A stretch of DNA of 64,000 nucleotides from Geomonas paludis. Lineage in GTDB: Bacteria > Desulfobacterota > Desulfuromonadia > Geobacterales > Geobacteraceae. The stretch is from positions 1-64,000 of the forward strand of contig NZ_BLXY01000007.1 of the NCBI RefSeq assembly GCF_014193585.1, read 5' to 3'. The translations under genes were made by a program, and so were the position numbers. Below the pieces are notes generated by a model. That model was not told the DNA's origin. It searched no databases and saw only the letters and a program-made list of their open reading frames with translations. Shown here piece by piece: positions 45,848-58,318 of this stretch (within the stretch, counting starts at the first letter, position 1; each line of letters opens with the position of its first letter).

Positions 45848-47434
45848 ATGAGCCTGGTGAAACTTTACGATACGACGCTTAGGGACGGGACGCAGGCGGA
45901 GGATATCTCTTTCCTGGTCGAGGACAAGATCCGCATCGCGCACAAGCTGGACGAGTGCGGCATTCACTACATCGAGGGGGGATGGCCCGGCTCCAACCCC
46001 AAGGACGTCGCCTTCTTCAAGGACATCAAGAAGGAAAAGCTCTCCCAGGCGAAGATCGCGGCCTTCGGCTCGACCCGCCGCGCCAAGATCACCCCGGACA
46101 AGGACCAGAACCTGCGCACCCTGGTTGACTCCAAGGCCGACGCCGCCACCATCTTCGGCAAGACCTGGGACTTCCACGTGCACGAGGCGCTCAGGATCCC
46201 GCTCGAAGAGAACCTGGAGCTGATCTTCGACTCGCTGGAGTTCCTCAAGAAGAACATGCCCGAGGTCTTCTACGACGCCGAGCACTTCTTCGACGGCTAC
46301 AAGTCCAACCCCGAGTACGCCATCAAGACGCTGCAGGCGGCCCAGCAGGCCGGCGCCGACTGCATCATCCTGTGCGACACCAACGGCGGCTCGATGCCGT
46401 ACGAGATAGCGGCGATCGTGGACGAGGTGAAAAAGAGCATCAAGACCCCGCTCGGCATCCACGCCCACAACGACGGCGAGTGCGCGGTGGCCAACTCAAT
46501 CATCTCCGTGCAGCAGGGGATCGTGCACGTGCAGGGGACCATCAACGGCTTCGGTGAGCGCTGCGGCAACGCGAACCTCTGCTCCATCATCCCGGCCCTG
46601 AAAGTCAAGATGCAGCGCGACTGCATCTCGGACGGCCAGATGAAGACCTTGCGGGAGCTGTCCCGCTACGTCTACGAGCTGGCCAACCTGGCCCCCAACA
46701 AGCACCAGCCCTACGTCGGCAACTCCGCCTTCGCCCACAAGGGGGGCGTGCACGTCTCGGCCATCCAGCGCCACCCGGAAACCTACGAGCACATGCGGCC
46801 GGAACTGGTGGGCAACACCACCCGCGTTCTGGTCTCCGACCTCTCCGGGCGCGCCAACATCCTCGCCAAGGCGACCGAGTTCAACATCAACCTGGACAGC
46901 AAGGACCCGGTGACCCTCGAGATCCTGGAGGACATCAAGTCCATGGAGAACCGCGGCTACCAGTTCGAGGGGGCCGAGGCCTCCTTCGAGCTGCTGATGA
47001 AGCGCGCCCTCGGCACGCACCGCAAGTTCTTCTCCGTGATCGGCTTCCGCGTCATCGACGAGAAGCGCACCGAGGACGACCAGCCCATCTCCGAGGCGAC
47101 CATCAAGGTCAAGGTCGGCGGCAAGATCGAGCACACCGCCTCCGAGGGGCACGGCCCGGTCAACGCCCTGGACAACGCCCTCAGGAAGGCGCTGGAGAAG
47201 TTCTACCCGAAGCTCAAGGACGTGAAGCTGCACGACTACAAGGTCCGCGTGCTTCCGGCAGGGCAGGGGACCGCTTCCTCCATCCGCGTCCTCATCGAGA
47301 GCGGCGACAAGGAAGCGCGCTGGGGCACCGTCGGCGTCTCCAGCAACGTCATCGAGGCCTCCTACCAGGCCCTCGTGGACGCCATCGAGTTCAAGCTGCA
47401 TAGAGACGAGGAGACGGCGGCACCGAAGAAATGA
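45848..47434 (+). CDS. cimA: (R)-citramalate synthase
   Basis: 528 aa from ATG 45848 (GGGGGG upstream); an in-frame start at 45809 lies in the heptamer array and is rejected. [60 protein letters not shown] and GERCGNANL mark an IPMS/CimA-type enzyme, and the catalytic TIM barrel is followed by a LeuA-dimer regulatory domain (~380-520). It condenses pyruvate and acetyl-CoA, feeding isoleucine synthesis without threonine; this route is established in Geobacter sulfurreducens. Its stop overlaps the next ATG (ATGA). Confidence 0.94.
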   Translation: MSLVKLYDTTLRDGTQAEDISFLVEDKIRIAHKLDECGIHYIEGGWPGSNPKDVAFFKDIKKEKLSQAKIAAFGSTRRAKITPDKDQNLRTLVDSKADAATIFGKTWDFHVHEALRIPLEENLELIFDSLEFLKKNMPEVFYDAEHFFDGYKSNPEYAIKTLQAAQQAGADCIILCDTNGGSMPYEIAAIVDEVKKSIKTPLGIHAHNDGECAVANSIISVQQGIVHVQGTINGFGERCGNANLCSIIPALKVKMQRDCISDGQMKTLRELSRYVYELANLAPNKHQPYVGNSAFAHKGGVHVSAIQRHPETYEHMRPELVGNTTRVLVSDLSGRANILAKATEFNINLDSKDPVTLEILEDIKSMENRGYQFEGAEASFELLMKRALGTHRKFFSVIGFRVIDEKRTEDDQPISEATIKVKVGGKIEHTASEGHGPVNALDNALRKALEKFYPKLKDVKLHDYKVRVLPAGQGTASSIRVLIESGDKEARWGTVGVSSNVIEASYQALVDAIEFKLHRDEETAAPKK

Positions 47435-47988
47435 TGCCCGGGAGCCAGCGACTCACCCTGTGGTGCCTCGCCCTGCTCCTCTCCCTCGCGCTGTATCTCA
47501 AAGGCCGCGTTCCCACCCCCAGGGGTGAGGGCGCGGCCTTTTTCCGTTATACGGGGCAGGGGATCACGGTGCGGCTGGCCGGAAGTGTCGCACGTCCGGG
47601 TGTTTACCGCCTGCCGGTTGGCGCGACGGCAGGCAGCGCCATTAAAATGACGGTGCCGGACGCGGCCGCGCCGGCAAGCGTCAGAGGAGCCGACAGTCGA
47701 CGGCTGATGAACGGCGACGTGGTCACGCTGGAGGTGGATTCAGCCGGTAATACTGTGATTTCAGTCACTAAAATGGGAGCCAAAGAGATGATGCTCCTGG
47801 CAATACCGCTGCATCCGGACCGGCTCACGGAACAGGAATGGGACCTCTTGCCGGGTATCGGACCGGCACTTTCCCGACGCATCATCGCCGACCGTCAGGA
47901 AAATGGCGCTTTTGGTTCCGTCGAGGGGCTGCTGCGGGTGCCGGGGATCGGGGCAGGGAAGCTGGCGGCGATTCGAAAGTATTTCTAA
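47431..47988 (+). CDS. ComEA-like helix-hairpin-helix protein
   Basis: 185 aa. N-terminal TM or signal segment ([18 protein letters not shown]), an SLBB-like region ([20 protein letters not shown]), and C-terminal tandem HhH ([17 protein letters not shown] and [18 protein letters not shown]). This is the ComEA arrangement, a membrane-tethered double-strand DNA-binding protein used in DNA uptake; HhH proteins of this size may also have other DNA-binding roles. Coupled to cimA by a 4-nt overlap. No comEC in the window. Confidence 0.82.
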   Translation: MMPGSQRLTLWCLALLLSLALYLKGRVPTPRGEGAAFFRYTGQGITVRLAGSVARPGVYRLPVGATAGSAIKMTVPDAAAPASVRGADSRRLMNGDVVTLEVDSAGNTVISVTKMGAKEMMLLAIPLHPDRLTEQEWDLLPGIGPALSRRIIADRQENGAFGSVEGLLRVPGIGAGKLAAIRKYF

Positions 47989-48141
47989 TCAGCGCTAAGG
48001 GGGCCTTTTTGCGTAGGTTCCTTCCAAAAGGAGTACGGTTTACATTACAACTTGTTCAGATTTCCGATCTTGGCATGTCGCGTGAATTATACGATCCCAC
48101 ATGAAGTTCTTTAATCAACTTTTTGTTGGGAGGTACGGCTT

Positions 48142-48297
48142 ATGAAATGCCCTAAATGCAAAGGTAGAATGTTTGCCGAAAAATATTACGACTTCGTGAG
48201 ATCGTTCGATGCCTGGAAGTGCACCTGCTGCGGCGAGGTGCTCGATCCCACTATCCTCGCCAACAGAGCCAGGAACTTCAACAGCCTCCTGGGTTGA
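48142..48297 (+). CDS. Small 51-aa zinc-ribbon protein
   Basis: The frame MKCPKCKGRMFAEKYYDFVR continues to a C-terminal ANRARNFNSLLG. Cys pairs CPKC and CTCCGE form a classic four-Cys zinc ribbon. GGGAGG lies 9 nt upstream of ATG and a terminator follows 22 nt after the stop, so it is a short monocistronic gene. The function is unknown; tiny zinc ribbons often act in regulation or as DNA/RNA-binding modules. The ~150 bp upstream shows no promoter I can name. Confidence 0.78.
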   Translation: MKCPKCKGRMFAEKYYDFVRSFDAWKCTCCGEVLDPTILANRARNFNSLLG

Positions 48298-48318
48298 TCC
48301 CCCATCATAAACGACACC

Positions 48319-48350
48319 GAGGGGGGACGTCTCCGACGCCCCCTCTTTTT
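48319..48350 (+). terminator. Terminator after the 51-aa zinc-ribbon gene
   Basis: GAGGGGGGACGTC (48319-48331) pairs with GACGCCCCCTC, followed by five T. The stem has a small bulge. Confidence 0.8.
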
Positions 48351-48552
48351 GTCACCCTCCTTTACAGTTGAGCTTTTGCCACAACGCCCAGCCCGCTTCA
48401 TCGGATCTGCTTGTTGCATCTGATGCGATGTGTAGGGTAGCGTTGCTGCGCTCTCTGCGTCTGTAGGCTTGCCCTGTCGGTACCGGTTCTCACCGTCTTG
48501 CCTTGACTGGACCAGCTACTGCCCGGAGAAAATTTTCCTACCATATTTTGTC
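48351..48552. other. Upstream region of the Rrf2 gene
   Basis: No gene seen. It holds a CTTGACTGGACCAG element at 48502-48515, repeated exactly 50 bp later at 48552-48565 as CTTGACAGGACCAG, where it overlaps the rrf2 promoter. Confidence 0.6.
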
Positions 48553-48598
48553 TTGACAGGACCAGGGGGGTCGGTTATAAAAGGGATCAAATTGGTCC
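48553..48598 (+). promoter_or_regulatory. Promoter and candidate operator of the Rrf2 regulator
   Basis: TTGACA (48553-48558), exact 17-bp spacer, TATAAA (48576-48581). Immediately downstream is GGATCAAATTGGTCC (48584-48598), a 15-bp near-palindrome over the expected +1, well placed for autorepression. The GGACC motif recurs at 48509-48513, 48559-48563 and (as GGTCC) in the cydA leader. Confidence 0.75.
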
Positions 48599-48611
48599 TA
48601 AAGGTGTTTTT

Positions 48612-49022
48612 ATGATGGAACTGACCCGCAAGGGCGAATACGCAATCCGTGGCATCATCTACCTGGCCCAGCAGCCGCCGGGGCGGGTTTCTCTGATCAG
48701 CGAGATCGCCGCTGCCGCGGAGGTGCCGCAGACCTTCCTTGCCAAGATCTTCCAGAGCTTCGCCAAACTCGGCCTGGCCACTTCCTCGCGCGGTACCGGC
48801 GGGGGCTTCGTGCTGGCGCGCCCGGCATCCGCCATCACCCTGCGTGAGGTGGTCGAGGCCGTCGAAGGGCCGATTCTTCCCAACCGCTGCCTGCTCGGCA
48901 GCGCCTGCGACAGGGGAGGCCCCTGCCGCGTGCACGCCGTTTGGAAACAGGTGCAGACCGAAGTTGTTCATATTCTCGACGGTGTCACTATCGACACCCT
49001 GGCCCGGAACACCGAGTCCTGA
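48612..49022 (+). CDS. Rrf2-family Fe-S transcription regulator (IscR/NsrR-like)
   Basis: 136 aa. Winged-helix N-terminus MMELTRKGEYAIRGIIYLAQ with IAAAAEVPQTFLAKIFQSF recognition region and SSRGTGGGF wing. Three Cys at 93, 99 and 105 (CLLGSACDRGGPC) have the C-X5-C-X5-C spacing of E. coli IscR's cluster ligands. It may sense O2, NO or iron through a labile cluster. It stands 136 bp upstream of cydAB in the same direction, and GGACC/GGTCC elements lie in front of both, so control of bd oxidase is likely but inferred. ATG 48615 is an alternative start. Confidence 0.88.
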   Translation: MMELTRKGEYAIRGIIYLAQQPPGRVSLISEIAAAAEVPQTFLAKIFQSFAKLGLATSSRGTGGGFVLARPASAITLREVVEAVEGPILPNRCLLGSACDRGGPCRVHAVWKQVQTEVVHILDGVTIDTLARNTES

Positions 49023-49158
49023 GTCGCAGCGTCTAAAATTTTTTGTCCACAATTAAGATAAAGAAGGTCCTGTTGGTCTTTTGTGACCGCTAATATCAAG
49101 TACGGCTGGAAAACGGCCCCAAGGGCCAAACTGTTCAATTTTATCTAAGGAGCGAATC

Positions 49159-50502
49159 ATGGATGTACTAACCCTGAGCAGGCTGCAGTTTGCCATCACC
49201 AGCATGTTCCACTTCATTTTCGTCCCCCTCACCCTGGGGCTGTCGGTCCTGGTGGCGATGATGGAGACCCGCTACGTGATGACCGGCAACGAGATGTACA
49301 AGAGGATGACGAAGTTCTGGGGCAAGCTGTTCCTGATCAACTTCGCCCTCGGCGTGGTGACCGGCATCACCATGGAGTTCCAGTTCGGCATGAACTGGGC
49401 CGAGTACTCGCGCTACGTCGGCGACATCTTCGGGGCACCGCTGGCCATCGAGGCCACCGTGGCCTTCTTCATGGAAAGCGTGTTCATCGGGGTCTGGGCC
49501 TTTGGCTGGGACAAGGTGGGCAAAAGGTTCCACGCCGTCTCCATCTGGCTGGTGGCCCTGGCGACCAACCTCTCGGGACTGTGGATCCTCCTGGCCAACG
49601 GCTGGATGCAGCACCCGGTGGGTTACGTGCTCAGAAACGGCCGCGCCGAGATGGTGGACTTCATGGCGCTCATCACCAACCCGTTCGGCCTGCTGAAGTT
49701 CGGGCACCAGATCGTCTCCGGTTACACCGTGGCCGGCTTCTTCGTCATGGGCATTTCCGCATACCACCTGCTCAAGGCGCGCAACCGCGAATTCTTCAAG
49801 GCCTCTTTCGGCATGGCCGCCGTCTTCGCCCTGGCCGCCTCCATCATGGTTGGCGTCATCGGCGACTTCCACGCGGCGGACGTCGCCAAGACCCAGCCCG
49901 CCAAGTTCGCCGCCATGGAAGCGGTCTGGAACTCCTGTAACAACGCTCCCATGCACCTGATCGCCTTCCCGGACGAGAAGAACGAGTGCAACCTGGTCAC
50001 CGCGCTCCCCGTGCCGGGCCTGTTGAGTTTCCTCGCCTTCCACGACACCAACGCCCAGATCCGCGGCATCACCTCCTTCCCCAAGGATGAGCGCCCGCCG
50101 GTGCTGCCGGTATTCCTGAGCTTCCGCCTGATGGTCGGGCTGGGCACCCTGTTCATCCTGCTGTCGGCAGCTGCGCTGTTCCTGTCCAAGAACGGCCTGC
50201 TGGAGAAGTACCCCCTGTTCCTGAAGCTGCTGGTGCTCTGCATCCCGCTCCCCTACATCGCCAACCAGCTGGGCTGGATCGTTTCGGAAGTGGGCCGCCA
50301 GCCCTGGATCGTCTACGGCATCATGAAGACCTCGGATGCGGTCTCCAAGTCCCTGGAGTTGTCGCAGGTGATCGGCTCGCTGTTGGGCTTTACGCTGCTC
50401 TACGGGCTTTTGGGTTTCGTGGATATCTACCTGTTGGCCAAGTTCGCCCGCAAAGGGCCTGAAGAAACTCACGTCGGCGCTAGCAACGCCTTCAGAAACT
50501 AG
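49159..50502 (+). CDS. cydA: Cytochrome bd quinol oxidase subunit I
   Basis: 447 aa, about nine TM helices. LSRLQFAITSMFHFIFVPLT holds the conserved haem His18; further ligand regions are FGHQIVSGYTV and the Met-containing GRQPWIVYG. The Q-loop is short, as in many non-enteric bd oxidases. It oxidises quinol and reduces O2 with high affinity and resists NO. Its leader (49023-49158) contains AAGGTCCTGTTGGTC, related to the sites before the Rrf2 gene. TAAGGAG lies 6 nt before ATG. Confidence 0.95.
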   Translation: MDVLTLSRLQFAITSMFHFIFVPLTLGLSVLVAMMETRYVMTGNEMYKRMTKFWGKLFLINFALGVVTGITMEFQFGMNWAEYSRYVGDIFGAPLAIEATVAFFMESVFIGVWAFGWDKVGKRFHAVSIWLVALATNLSGLWILLANGWMQHPVGYVLRNGRAEMVDFMALITNPFGLLKFGHQIVSGYTVAGFFVMGISAYHLLKARNREFFKASFGMAAVFALAASIMVGVIGDFHAADVAKTQPAKFAAMEAVWNSCNNAPMHLIAFPDEKNECNLVTALPVPGLLSFLAFHDTNAQIRGITSFPKDERPPVLPVFLSFRLMVGLGTLFILLSAAALFLSKNGLLEKYPLFLKLLVLCIPLPYIANQLGWIVSEVGRQPWIVYGIMKTSDAVSKSLELSQVIGSLLGFTLLYGLLGFVDIYLLAKFARKGPEETHVGASNAFRN

Positions 50503-50511
50503 GGGGGGACA

Positions 50512-51540
50512 ATGGATCTGCATATCGTATGGTTTGTACTTTGGGGTGTTCTGTGGGCGGTCTATTTCATGCTGGACGGCTTCGTGCTGGGGGCGGGGAT
50601 GCTGCACCGCGTGCTGGGCAAAAGCGACCTCGACCGCCGCGTCGTCATCAACAGCTTCGGCCCGGTCTGGGACGGTAACGAGGTCTGGCTGATCACCGCC
50701 GGTGGCGCCACCTTCGCAGCCTTCCCGACCACCTACGCGCTCATGTTCAGCTACCTGTACACGCCGCTTCTGCTGCTGCTCTTCGCGCTCATCGTGCGCG
50801 GGGTCTCCTTCGAGTTCCGCAGCAAGGAGGAGGGGGCCACCTGGCGCGGCTGCTGGGACTGGGCCATCGTGCTCTCCAGCTTCGTGCCGGCGCTCCTCTT
50901 CGGCGTCGCCTTCGGCAACATCTTTGCGGGGCTCCCCATGGACCAGGCCGGTTACCACGGTTCCCTGATCGCCCTTTTGAACCCCTATGGCATCGTGAGC
51001 GGGCTGCTTTTCGTGATGCTCTTTTTGGAGCACGGCGCCCTCTACGTGGCGGTCAAGACCACCGGCGACCTGAGCCGGCGCGCCGAGTCGCTGGCCCGCA
51101 CCCTCTGGGTCCCGCTGCTCGTGGTCGCGGTGGCCTTCCTGGGCTACACCAACTTCGCCACCAAGCTCTATGACAACTACCTCAAGGCCCCGGTCTTCCT
51201 GGTGGTGCCGCTTGTGGCGGTGGCGGCCCTGGTCGGCGTGCGCCTGCTGCTGGGCGCCGGCAACACCCTGGCCGCCTTCGCCTCCTCCTGTGTCGCCATC
51301 CTGGGCGTGGTGGGGACCGGCGTCATCGGGCTGTTCCCGAACCTGATCCCCTCCAGCATGGACGCCCTGTCCAGCCTCACTATCTACAACAGCTCCTCGT
51401 CGGAGTACACGCTGCAGATCATGACCGGGGTGGCCTTCACCTTCGTCCCGGTGGTGATCCTGTACAAGATCTGGGTGTACCGGGTGTTCCGGGGGACGGT
51501 TACCGCCGAGGCGGTGGCCGCCGACCACGAGGCCTACTAA
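50512..51540 (+). CDS. cydB: Cytochrome bd quinol oxidase subunit II
   Basis: 342 aa, about eight TM helices. Starts MDLHIVWFVLWGVLWAVYFMLDGFVLGAG with the conserved FxLDGFDLG-like motif, WDGNEVWLITAGGATFAAFP and FGVAFGNIFAGLP. It has GGGGGG upstream and follows cydA by 9 nt. I found no cydX-like small frame after it. Confidence 0.95.
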   Translation: MDLHIVWFVLWGVLWAVYFMLDGFVLGAGMLHRVLGKSDLDRRVVINSFGPVWDGNEVWLITAGGATFAAFPTTYALMFSYLYTPLLLLLFALIVRGVSFEFRSKEEGATWRGCWDWAIVLSSFVPALLFGVAFGNIFAGLPMDQAGYHGSLIALLNPYGIVSGLLFVMLFLEHGALYVAVKTTGDLSRRAESLARTLWVPLLVVAVAFLGYTNFATKLYDNYLKAPVFLVVPLVAVAALVGVRLLLGAGNTLAAFASSCVAILGVVGTGVIGLFPNLIPSSMDALSSLTIYNSSSSEYTLQIMTGVAFTFVPVVILYKIWVYRVFRGTVTAEAVAADHEAY

Positions 51541-51569
51541 TTCCTTTCCTGATCGACAATCTTCCGCTA

Positions 51570-51695
51570 ATGCCCTCTCCCTCCGGGAGAGGGTGCCCGA
51601 AGGGCGGGTGAGGGAGGTGCCACGAAGCGGCATCATTGCCTATTGCAGCGCCCTCACCCCGGCCCTCTCCCCGGAGGGCGAGGGGGATGGGGCAT
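51570..51695. repeat. Composite GC-rich palindrome (family B) after cydB
   Basis: Left CCCTCTCCCTCCGGGAGAGG with GGGCGGGTGAGGG, and right CCCTCACCCC with CCTCTCCCCGGAGGGCGAGG, in inverted order, bounded by ATGCC / GGCAT. The 126-bp unit resembles those at 20529 and 30607. Confidence 0.87.
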
Positions 51696-51738
51696 CTTGG
51701 CGGAAGGTCATCGCTAATCACGATTCCTTTTGCCTGCC

Positions 51739-51764
51739 GCCGCCCCCATCCGGGGCGGCTTTTT
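51739..51764 (+). terminator. Rho-independent terminator of cydAB
   Basis: Perfect 8-bp stem GCCGCCCC / GGGGCGGC, loop CATCC, then five T. Confidence 0.9.
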
Positions 51765-51855
51765 CATGCTCCGGTGCTCGGCCCCGGTACCTTCACCACT
51801 GGCCCCGAAGGGGCGGCGGACGCCCCTAAGCGATTAAAGCGAAACCAATTCTATA

Positions 51856-51885
51856 TTGACAAGTTCCCTTCCTCTTTGCTACTTT
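51856..51885 (+). promoter_or_regulatory. tig-clpP-clpX-lon promoter
   Basis: TTGACA (51856-51861), 18-bp spacer, TACTTT (51880-51885). A good -35 with a weak -10; leader about 170 nt. Confidence 0.45.
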
Positions 51886-52060
51886 ACCCTCTTGTCGCGC
51901 GCGCTAAGCGAACAGCGCCGGTGCCATAGCCCTTCCGGGAGGCAGCTTTTCCAGCGGATGCCCCGACAGACCCGTCACCACAACCCCCGCCCAGACAATC
52001 ATGCACGAGGCATTACGGCAGAGAGCCTGCCATATAAAGTGAACAAAGAGAGGATTTTCC

Positions 52061-53368
52061 ATGCAGATTAGTGTTGAAACGGTCAACAGCATCAAGAAGA
52101 AGTTGAACTTCGAAATTCCGGCGGAGAAAGTTTCTGCTGAAGTTGACAAGGCGTATGCCGAAATAAGGAAGCATGCCGCCATAAAAGGGTTCCGCAAGGG
52201 CAAGGTCCCGATGAGCCTGATCGAGAAACACTACGGCGAGAAGATGGCCGAAGACGTGGTCAAGAACCTGGTTCACGAGAGCTACTTCAAGGCCGTCGAG
52301 GAAAAGGGGCTCAACCCGGTATCCTACCCGGTCATCGAGAGTGACCTGCTCAAGAAGGGCGAGCCGTTCAAGTACTCCGCAGTCATCGAAGTATTCCCGG
52401 AAGTCGAACTGAAGGAATACCTCGGCCTCGAGGTGCAGAAAGAGCAGCTGGTGCTCGACCCGGCAGCGGTCGATGCCCGCCTCAAGGAGATGCAGGAGCG
52501 CATGGCGCAGTTGGTGCCGGCTCCGGAAGGCCACGCCGCGGCGCTGGGCGATTTCGTCACCTTCGACTTCAAGGGCTCCATCGACGGCGTTCCCTTTGAG
52601 GGGGGTGCCGCCGAGGACTTCCAGCTTGAGCTGGGTTCCGGCCGCTTCATCCCGGGCTTCGAGGACCAGATGGTCGGCATGACCGTCGGGACCAACAGCA
52701 CCATCAAGGTGACCTTCCCGGAGGGTTACGGCTCCGCGGAGCTGGCCGGCAAGCCGGCGGACTTCGAGATCACCGTGAAAGAGATCAAGATCAAGGAACT
52801 CCCCGAGCTGAACGACGACTTCGCCAAGGAGTTCGGCGAGGAGTTCGAGACCCTCGACCTGTTGAAGGCCAAACTGGCCGAGATCAACCAGGCCCAGGAA
52901 GAGTCCCGCATCAACCACGACCTGCGTGAGAACGTCTTCAAGGCGCTCATCGAGAAGAACCCGGTCGAGGTCCCGGAAGCCCTGGTCGACCGCCAGGTGA
53001 CCATGATGCTGGAGAACACCAAGCAGCGCCTCGCCTCGCAGCGCATGTCCCTGGAGATGATGGGGATGACCGAGGAGAGCTACAAGGCCCAGTTCCGTGA
53101 CGTCGCCCGCGACCAGGTCAAGGGGTCCGTGATCGTCGACGCCGTGGCCGAGAAGGAATCGGTCGAGGTGACCGAGGAGGAGTTCCAGGCGCAGCTCGGC
53201 CAGATCTCCGCCCAGACCGGCCAGCCGCTGGAGAAGGTGGCGCAGATGTACAAGACCAACGAGCGGGCCAAGGACAGCCTGATGGCCCAGATGAGGGAAG
53301 ACAAGGCGGTGCAGTTCATCACCGAGCGCGCCAAGGTGACCGAGGTTCCCAAGGCGGAAAGCAAATAG
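52061..53368 (+). CDS. tig: Trigger factor
   Basis: 435 aa. The ribosome-binding N-terminal domain includes the signature [19 protein letters not shown]; an FKBP-type isomerase domain occupies ~155-245 ([21 protein letters not shown] in parts); the C-terminal helical chaperone domain fills the rest. It binds nascent chains at the ribosome exit. AGAGG lies 7 nt before ATG 52061. First gene of the classic tig-clpP-clpX-lon order. Confidence 0.97.
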   Translation: MQISVETVNSIKKKLNFEIPAEKVSAEVDKAYAEIRKHAAIKGFRKGKVPMSLIEKHYGEKMAEDVVKNLVHESYFKAVEEKGLNPVSYPVIESDLLKKGEPFKYSAVIEVFPEVELKEYLGLEVQKEQLVLDPAAVDARLKEMQERMAQLVPAPEGHAAALGDFVTFDFKGSIDGVPFEGGAAEDFQLELGSGRFIPGFEDQMVGMTVGTNSTIKVTFPEGYGSAELAGKPADFEITVKEIKIKELPELNDDFAKEFGEEFETLDLLKAKLAEINQAQEESRINHDLRENVFKALIEKNPVEVPEALVDRQVTMMLENTKQRLASQRMSLEMMGMTEESYKAQFRDVARDQVKGSVIVDAVAEKESVEVTEEEFQAQLGQISAQTGQPLEKVAQMYKTNERAKDSLMAQMREDKAVQFITERAKVTEVPKAESK

Positions 53369-53376
53369 GAGATTCC

Positions 53377-53972
<596 letters not shown>

Positions 53973-53976
<4 letters not shown>

Positions 53977-55226
53977 GCAGAAGAGATGACCGTTCCGATA
54001 CGCTGATCTGTTCCTTTTGCGGGAAGAGCCAGGAAGAGGTGAAGAAGCTTATTGCGGGGCCTACGGTCTACATCTGCGACGAGTGCATCGAACTTTGCAA
54101 CGACATCATCGCGGAGGAGTCCAAGCTTGAAGACACCTCCGGTCCGGACGTCCGCAAGCTCCCCAAGCCGCAGGAGATCAAGGAGGTCCTGGACGAGTAC
54201 GTCATCGGGCAGGCCCGCGCCAAGAAGGTCCTGGCCGTCGCGGTGTACAACCACTACAAGCGGGTCGAGGCGCCCACCAAGCCGGGCGACGTCGAGATGC
54301 AGAAGAGCAACATCCTGCTCTTGGGCCCCACCGGCTCGGGCAAGACGCTGCTGGCCCAGACCCTGGCCCGCATCCTCAAGGTCCCCTTCGCCATGGCGGA
54401 CGCCACCAACCTCACCGAGGCGGGCTACGTGGGCGAGGACGTCGAGAACATCATCCTGACCCTCCTGCAGGCCGCCGACTACGATGTGGAGAAGGCGCAG
54501 AAGGGGATCATCTACATCGACGAGATCGACAAGATCGCCAGGAAGTCGGATTCCCCCTCCATCACCCGCGACGTTTCCGGTGAAGGGGTGCAGCAGGCGC
54601 TCCTGAAGATCATCGAGGGGACCATCGCCAGCGTGCCGCCCAAGGGTGGCCGCAAGCACCCGCAGCAGGAGTTCCTGAAGGTGGACACCACCAACATCCT
54701 CTTCATCTGCGGCGGCGCCTTCCCCGGGCTGGACAACATCATCCAGCAGAGGATCGGCGTGAAGACCCTGGGCTTCGGGGCCGACGTCAAGAAGAAGGTC
54801 GAGAAGAAGGCCGGGGAACTTTTGGCCGGCGTCACCCCCGAGGACCTGCTGAAGTTCGGCTTCATCCCCGAGTTCGTGGGCCGTCTCCCCATGCTCGCCT
54901 CGCTCTCCGAGCTGGACGAGGAGGCCATGGTGCAGATCCTCAAGGAGCCCAAGAACGCCTTGATCAAGCAGTACCAGAAGCTGTTCGAGATGGAGCACGT
55001 GAAGCTGAAGTTCACCGACGGCTCCCTGATCGCCATCGCCCGCGAAGCGCTCAAGAGAAAGACCGGCGCCCGCGGCCTGCGTTCCATCCTGGAGAACGCG
55101 ATGCTCGACATCATGTACGAGATCCCGTCCCAGAGCATGGTCAAAGAGGTGGTCATCAGCGAAGAGGTGATCTACAGCAAGGAAAAACCGATCATCGTCT
55201 ATGAGAACGTGGCCGAAAGCGCCTAA
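53973..55226 (+). CDS. clpX: ATP-dependent Clp protease ATPase subunit ClpX
   Basis: 417 aa from TTG 53973 (CGGAGG 6 nt upstream, overlapping the clpP TGA). N-terminal zinc finger [11 protein letters not shown]...CDECIELC, Walker A GPTGSGKT, Walker [11 protein letters not shown], pore loop GYVGED and the C-terminal sensor region ([10 protein letters not shown]). Unfolds substrates for ClpP. Confidence 0.97.
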
Positions 55227-55235
55227 CAGGGACAT

Positions 55236-57656
<2,421 letters not shown>

Positions 57657-57676
57657 AAAAAAAATTAGAAAAAGGG

Positions 57677-57708
57677 TTGACAGTCGGAACGAGGCTCTGG
57701 TATATACT
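57677..57708 (+). promoter_or_regulatory. HU gene promoter
   Basis: TTGACA (57677-57682), then TATATACT at 57701-57708, offering TATATA with an 18-bp spacer or TATACT with 20 bp. About 30 bp after the inferred start are AGGAGG and ATG 57744. Confidence 0.7.
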
Positions 57709-57743
57709 CATTTCACTTTGCGATGCACCCCTAGGAGGAGCTA

Positions 57744-58019
57744 ATGAACAAGGCAGAACTGGTAAGCGCCATTGCTGAAGAAGCACAGTTGACCAAGGTT
57801 GATGCAGACAAGGCACTGACTGGAATTCTTGACGCCCTCACCAACTGCCTTGCCGCAGGCGACAAGGTAACCCTGGTCGGCTTCGGCACCTTCAGCGTCG
57901 CCGAGCGCGCCGCCCGCACCGGTCAGAACCCGCAGACCGGTAAGAAGATCGAGATCGCGGCTTCCACCGCTCCGAAATTCAAGCCGGGCAACACCCTGAA
58001 GGAACTGCTCAACGCTTAA
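57744..58019 (+). CDS. hup: DNA-binding protein HU
   Basis: 91 aa, MNKAELVSAIAEEAQLTKVDADKAL with the HU arm signature GFGTFSVAERAARTGQNPQTG. Dimeric nucleoid protein. AGGAGG is 6 nt before ATG; it has its own promoter and probably reads through into the tRNAs since no terminator is seen before 58052. Confidence 0.96.
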   Translation: MNKAELVSAIAEEAQLTKVDADKALTGILDALTNCLAAGDKVTLVGFGTFSVAERAARTGQNPQTGKKIEIAASTAPKFKPGNTLKELLNA

Positions 58020-58051
58020 CAAGGTCCCGGTCTTCGGGATGTAGTAGATGC

Positions 58052-58128
58052 GGGGTTGTAGCTCAGTCGGTTAGAGTGCCAGCCTGTCACGCTGGAAGTC
58101 GCGGGTTCGAGCCCCGTCAACCCCGCCA
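58052..58128 (+). tRNA. tRNA-Asp (GUC), copy 1
   Basis: 77 nt including encoded CCA. Acceptor GGGGTTG / CAACCCC, anticodon loop CTGTCAC with GTC, T-arm GGGTTCGAGCCCC. Identical to the copy at 58319. Confidence 0.97.
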
Positions 58129-58138
58129 TATAAAATTT

Positions 58139-58214
58139 GGGTGAATAGCTCAGCTGGGAGAGCGCCAGCCTTACAAGCTGGATGTCGGGGGTTCGATCCC
58201 CTCTTCACCCACCA
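58139..58214 (+). tRNA. tRNA-Val (UAC)
   Basis: 76 nt including CCA. Acceptor GGGTGAA / TTCACCC, anticodon loop CTTACAA with TAC, T-arm GGGGGTTCGATCCCC. Confidence 0.97.
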
Positions 58215-58225
58215 TCAAAAAACAA

Positions 58226-58294
58226 GTTCTGCGTTCTAGGTTCTAAGTTCTACGTCTTAGTTCTGGTCTCAACGTAGAACGTAGAACGTAGAAC
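58226..58294. repeat. Heptamer-bounded cassette 3
   Basis: Left array of five units at 58226-58260 (GTTCTGC, GTTCTAG, GTTCTAA, GTTCTAC, GTCTTAG) and right inverse array of three GTAGAAC at 58274-58294, with only 13 bp between. It lies between tRNA-Val and the second tRNA-Asp. Same design as cassettes 1 and 2 but a different heptamer sequence. Confidence 0.88.
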
Positions 58295-58318
58295 CGATTC
58301 TCAACCGGTTTAAAAGTT

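Larger units (their letters stand above)
51541..52060. other. Intergenic region between cydB and tig
   Basis: 520 bp with no gene. It holds a family B palindrome block (51570-51695), a strong terminator (51739-51764), a second GC-rich inverted segment (GGCCCCGGTACC..., 51780-51826), and the tig promoter near 51856. Confidence 0.75.

Noticed and set aside
48070-48085. TTGGCATGTCGCGTGA as a sigma-54 promoter before the 51-aa zinc-ribbon gene
   Set aside because: The -24 part resembles TGGCA but the -12 GC is not at the required spacing.
51541-51600. cydX-like small gene after cydB
   Set aside because: No short hydrophobic frame with a ribosome site is present before the palindrome block.
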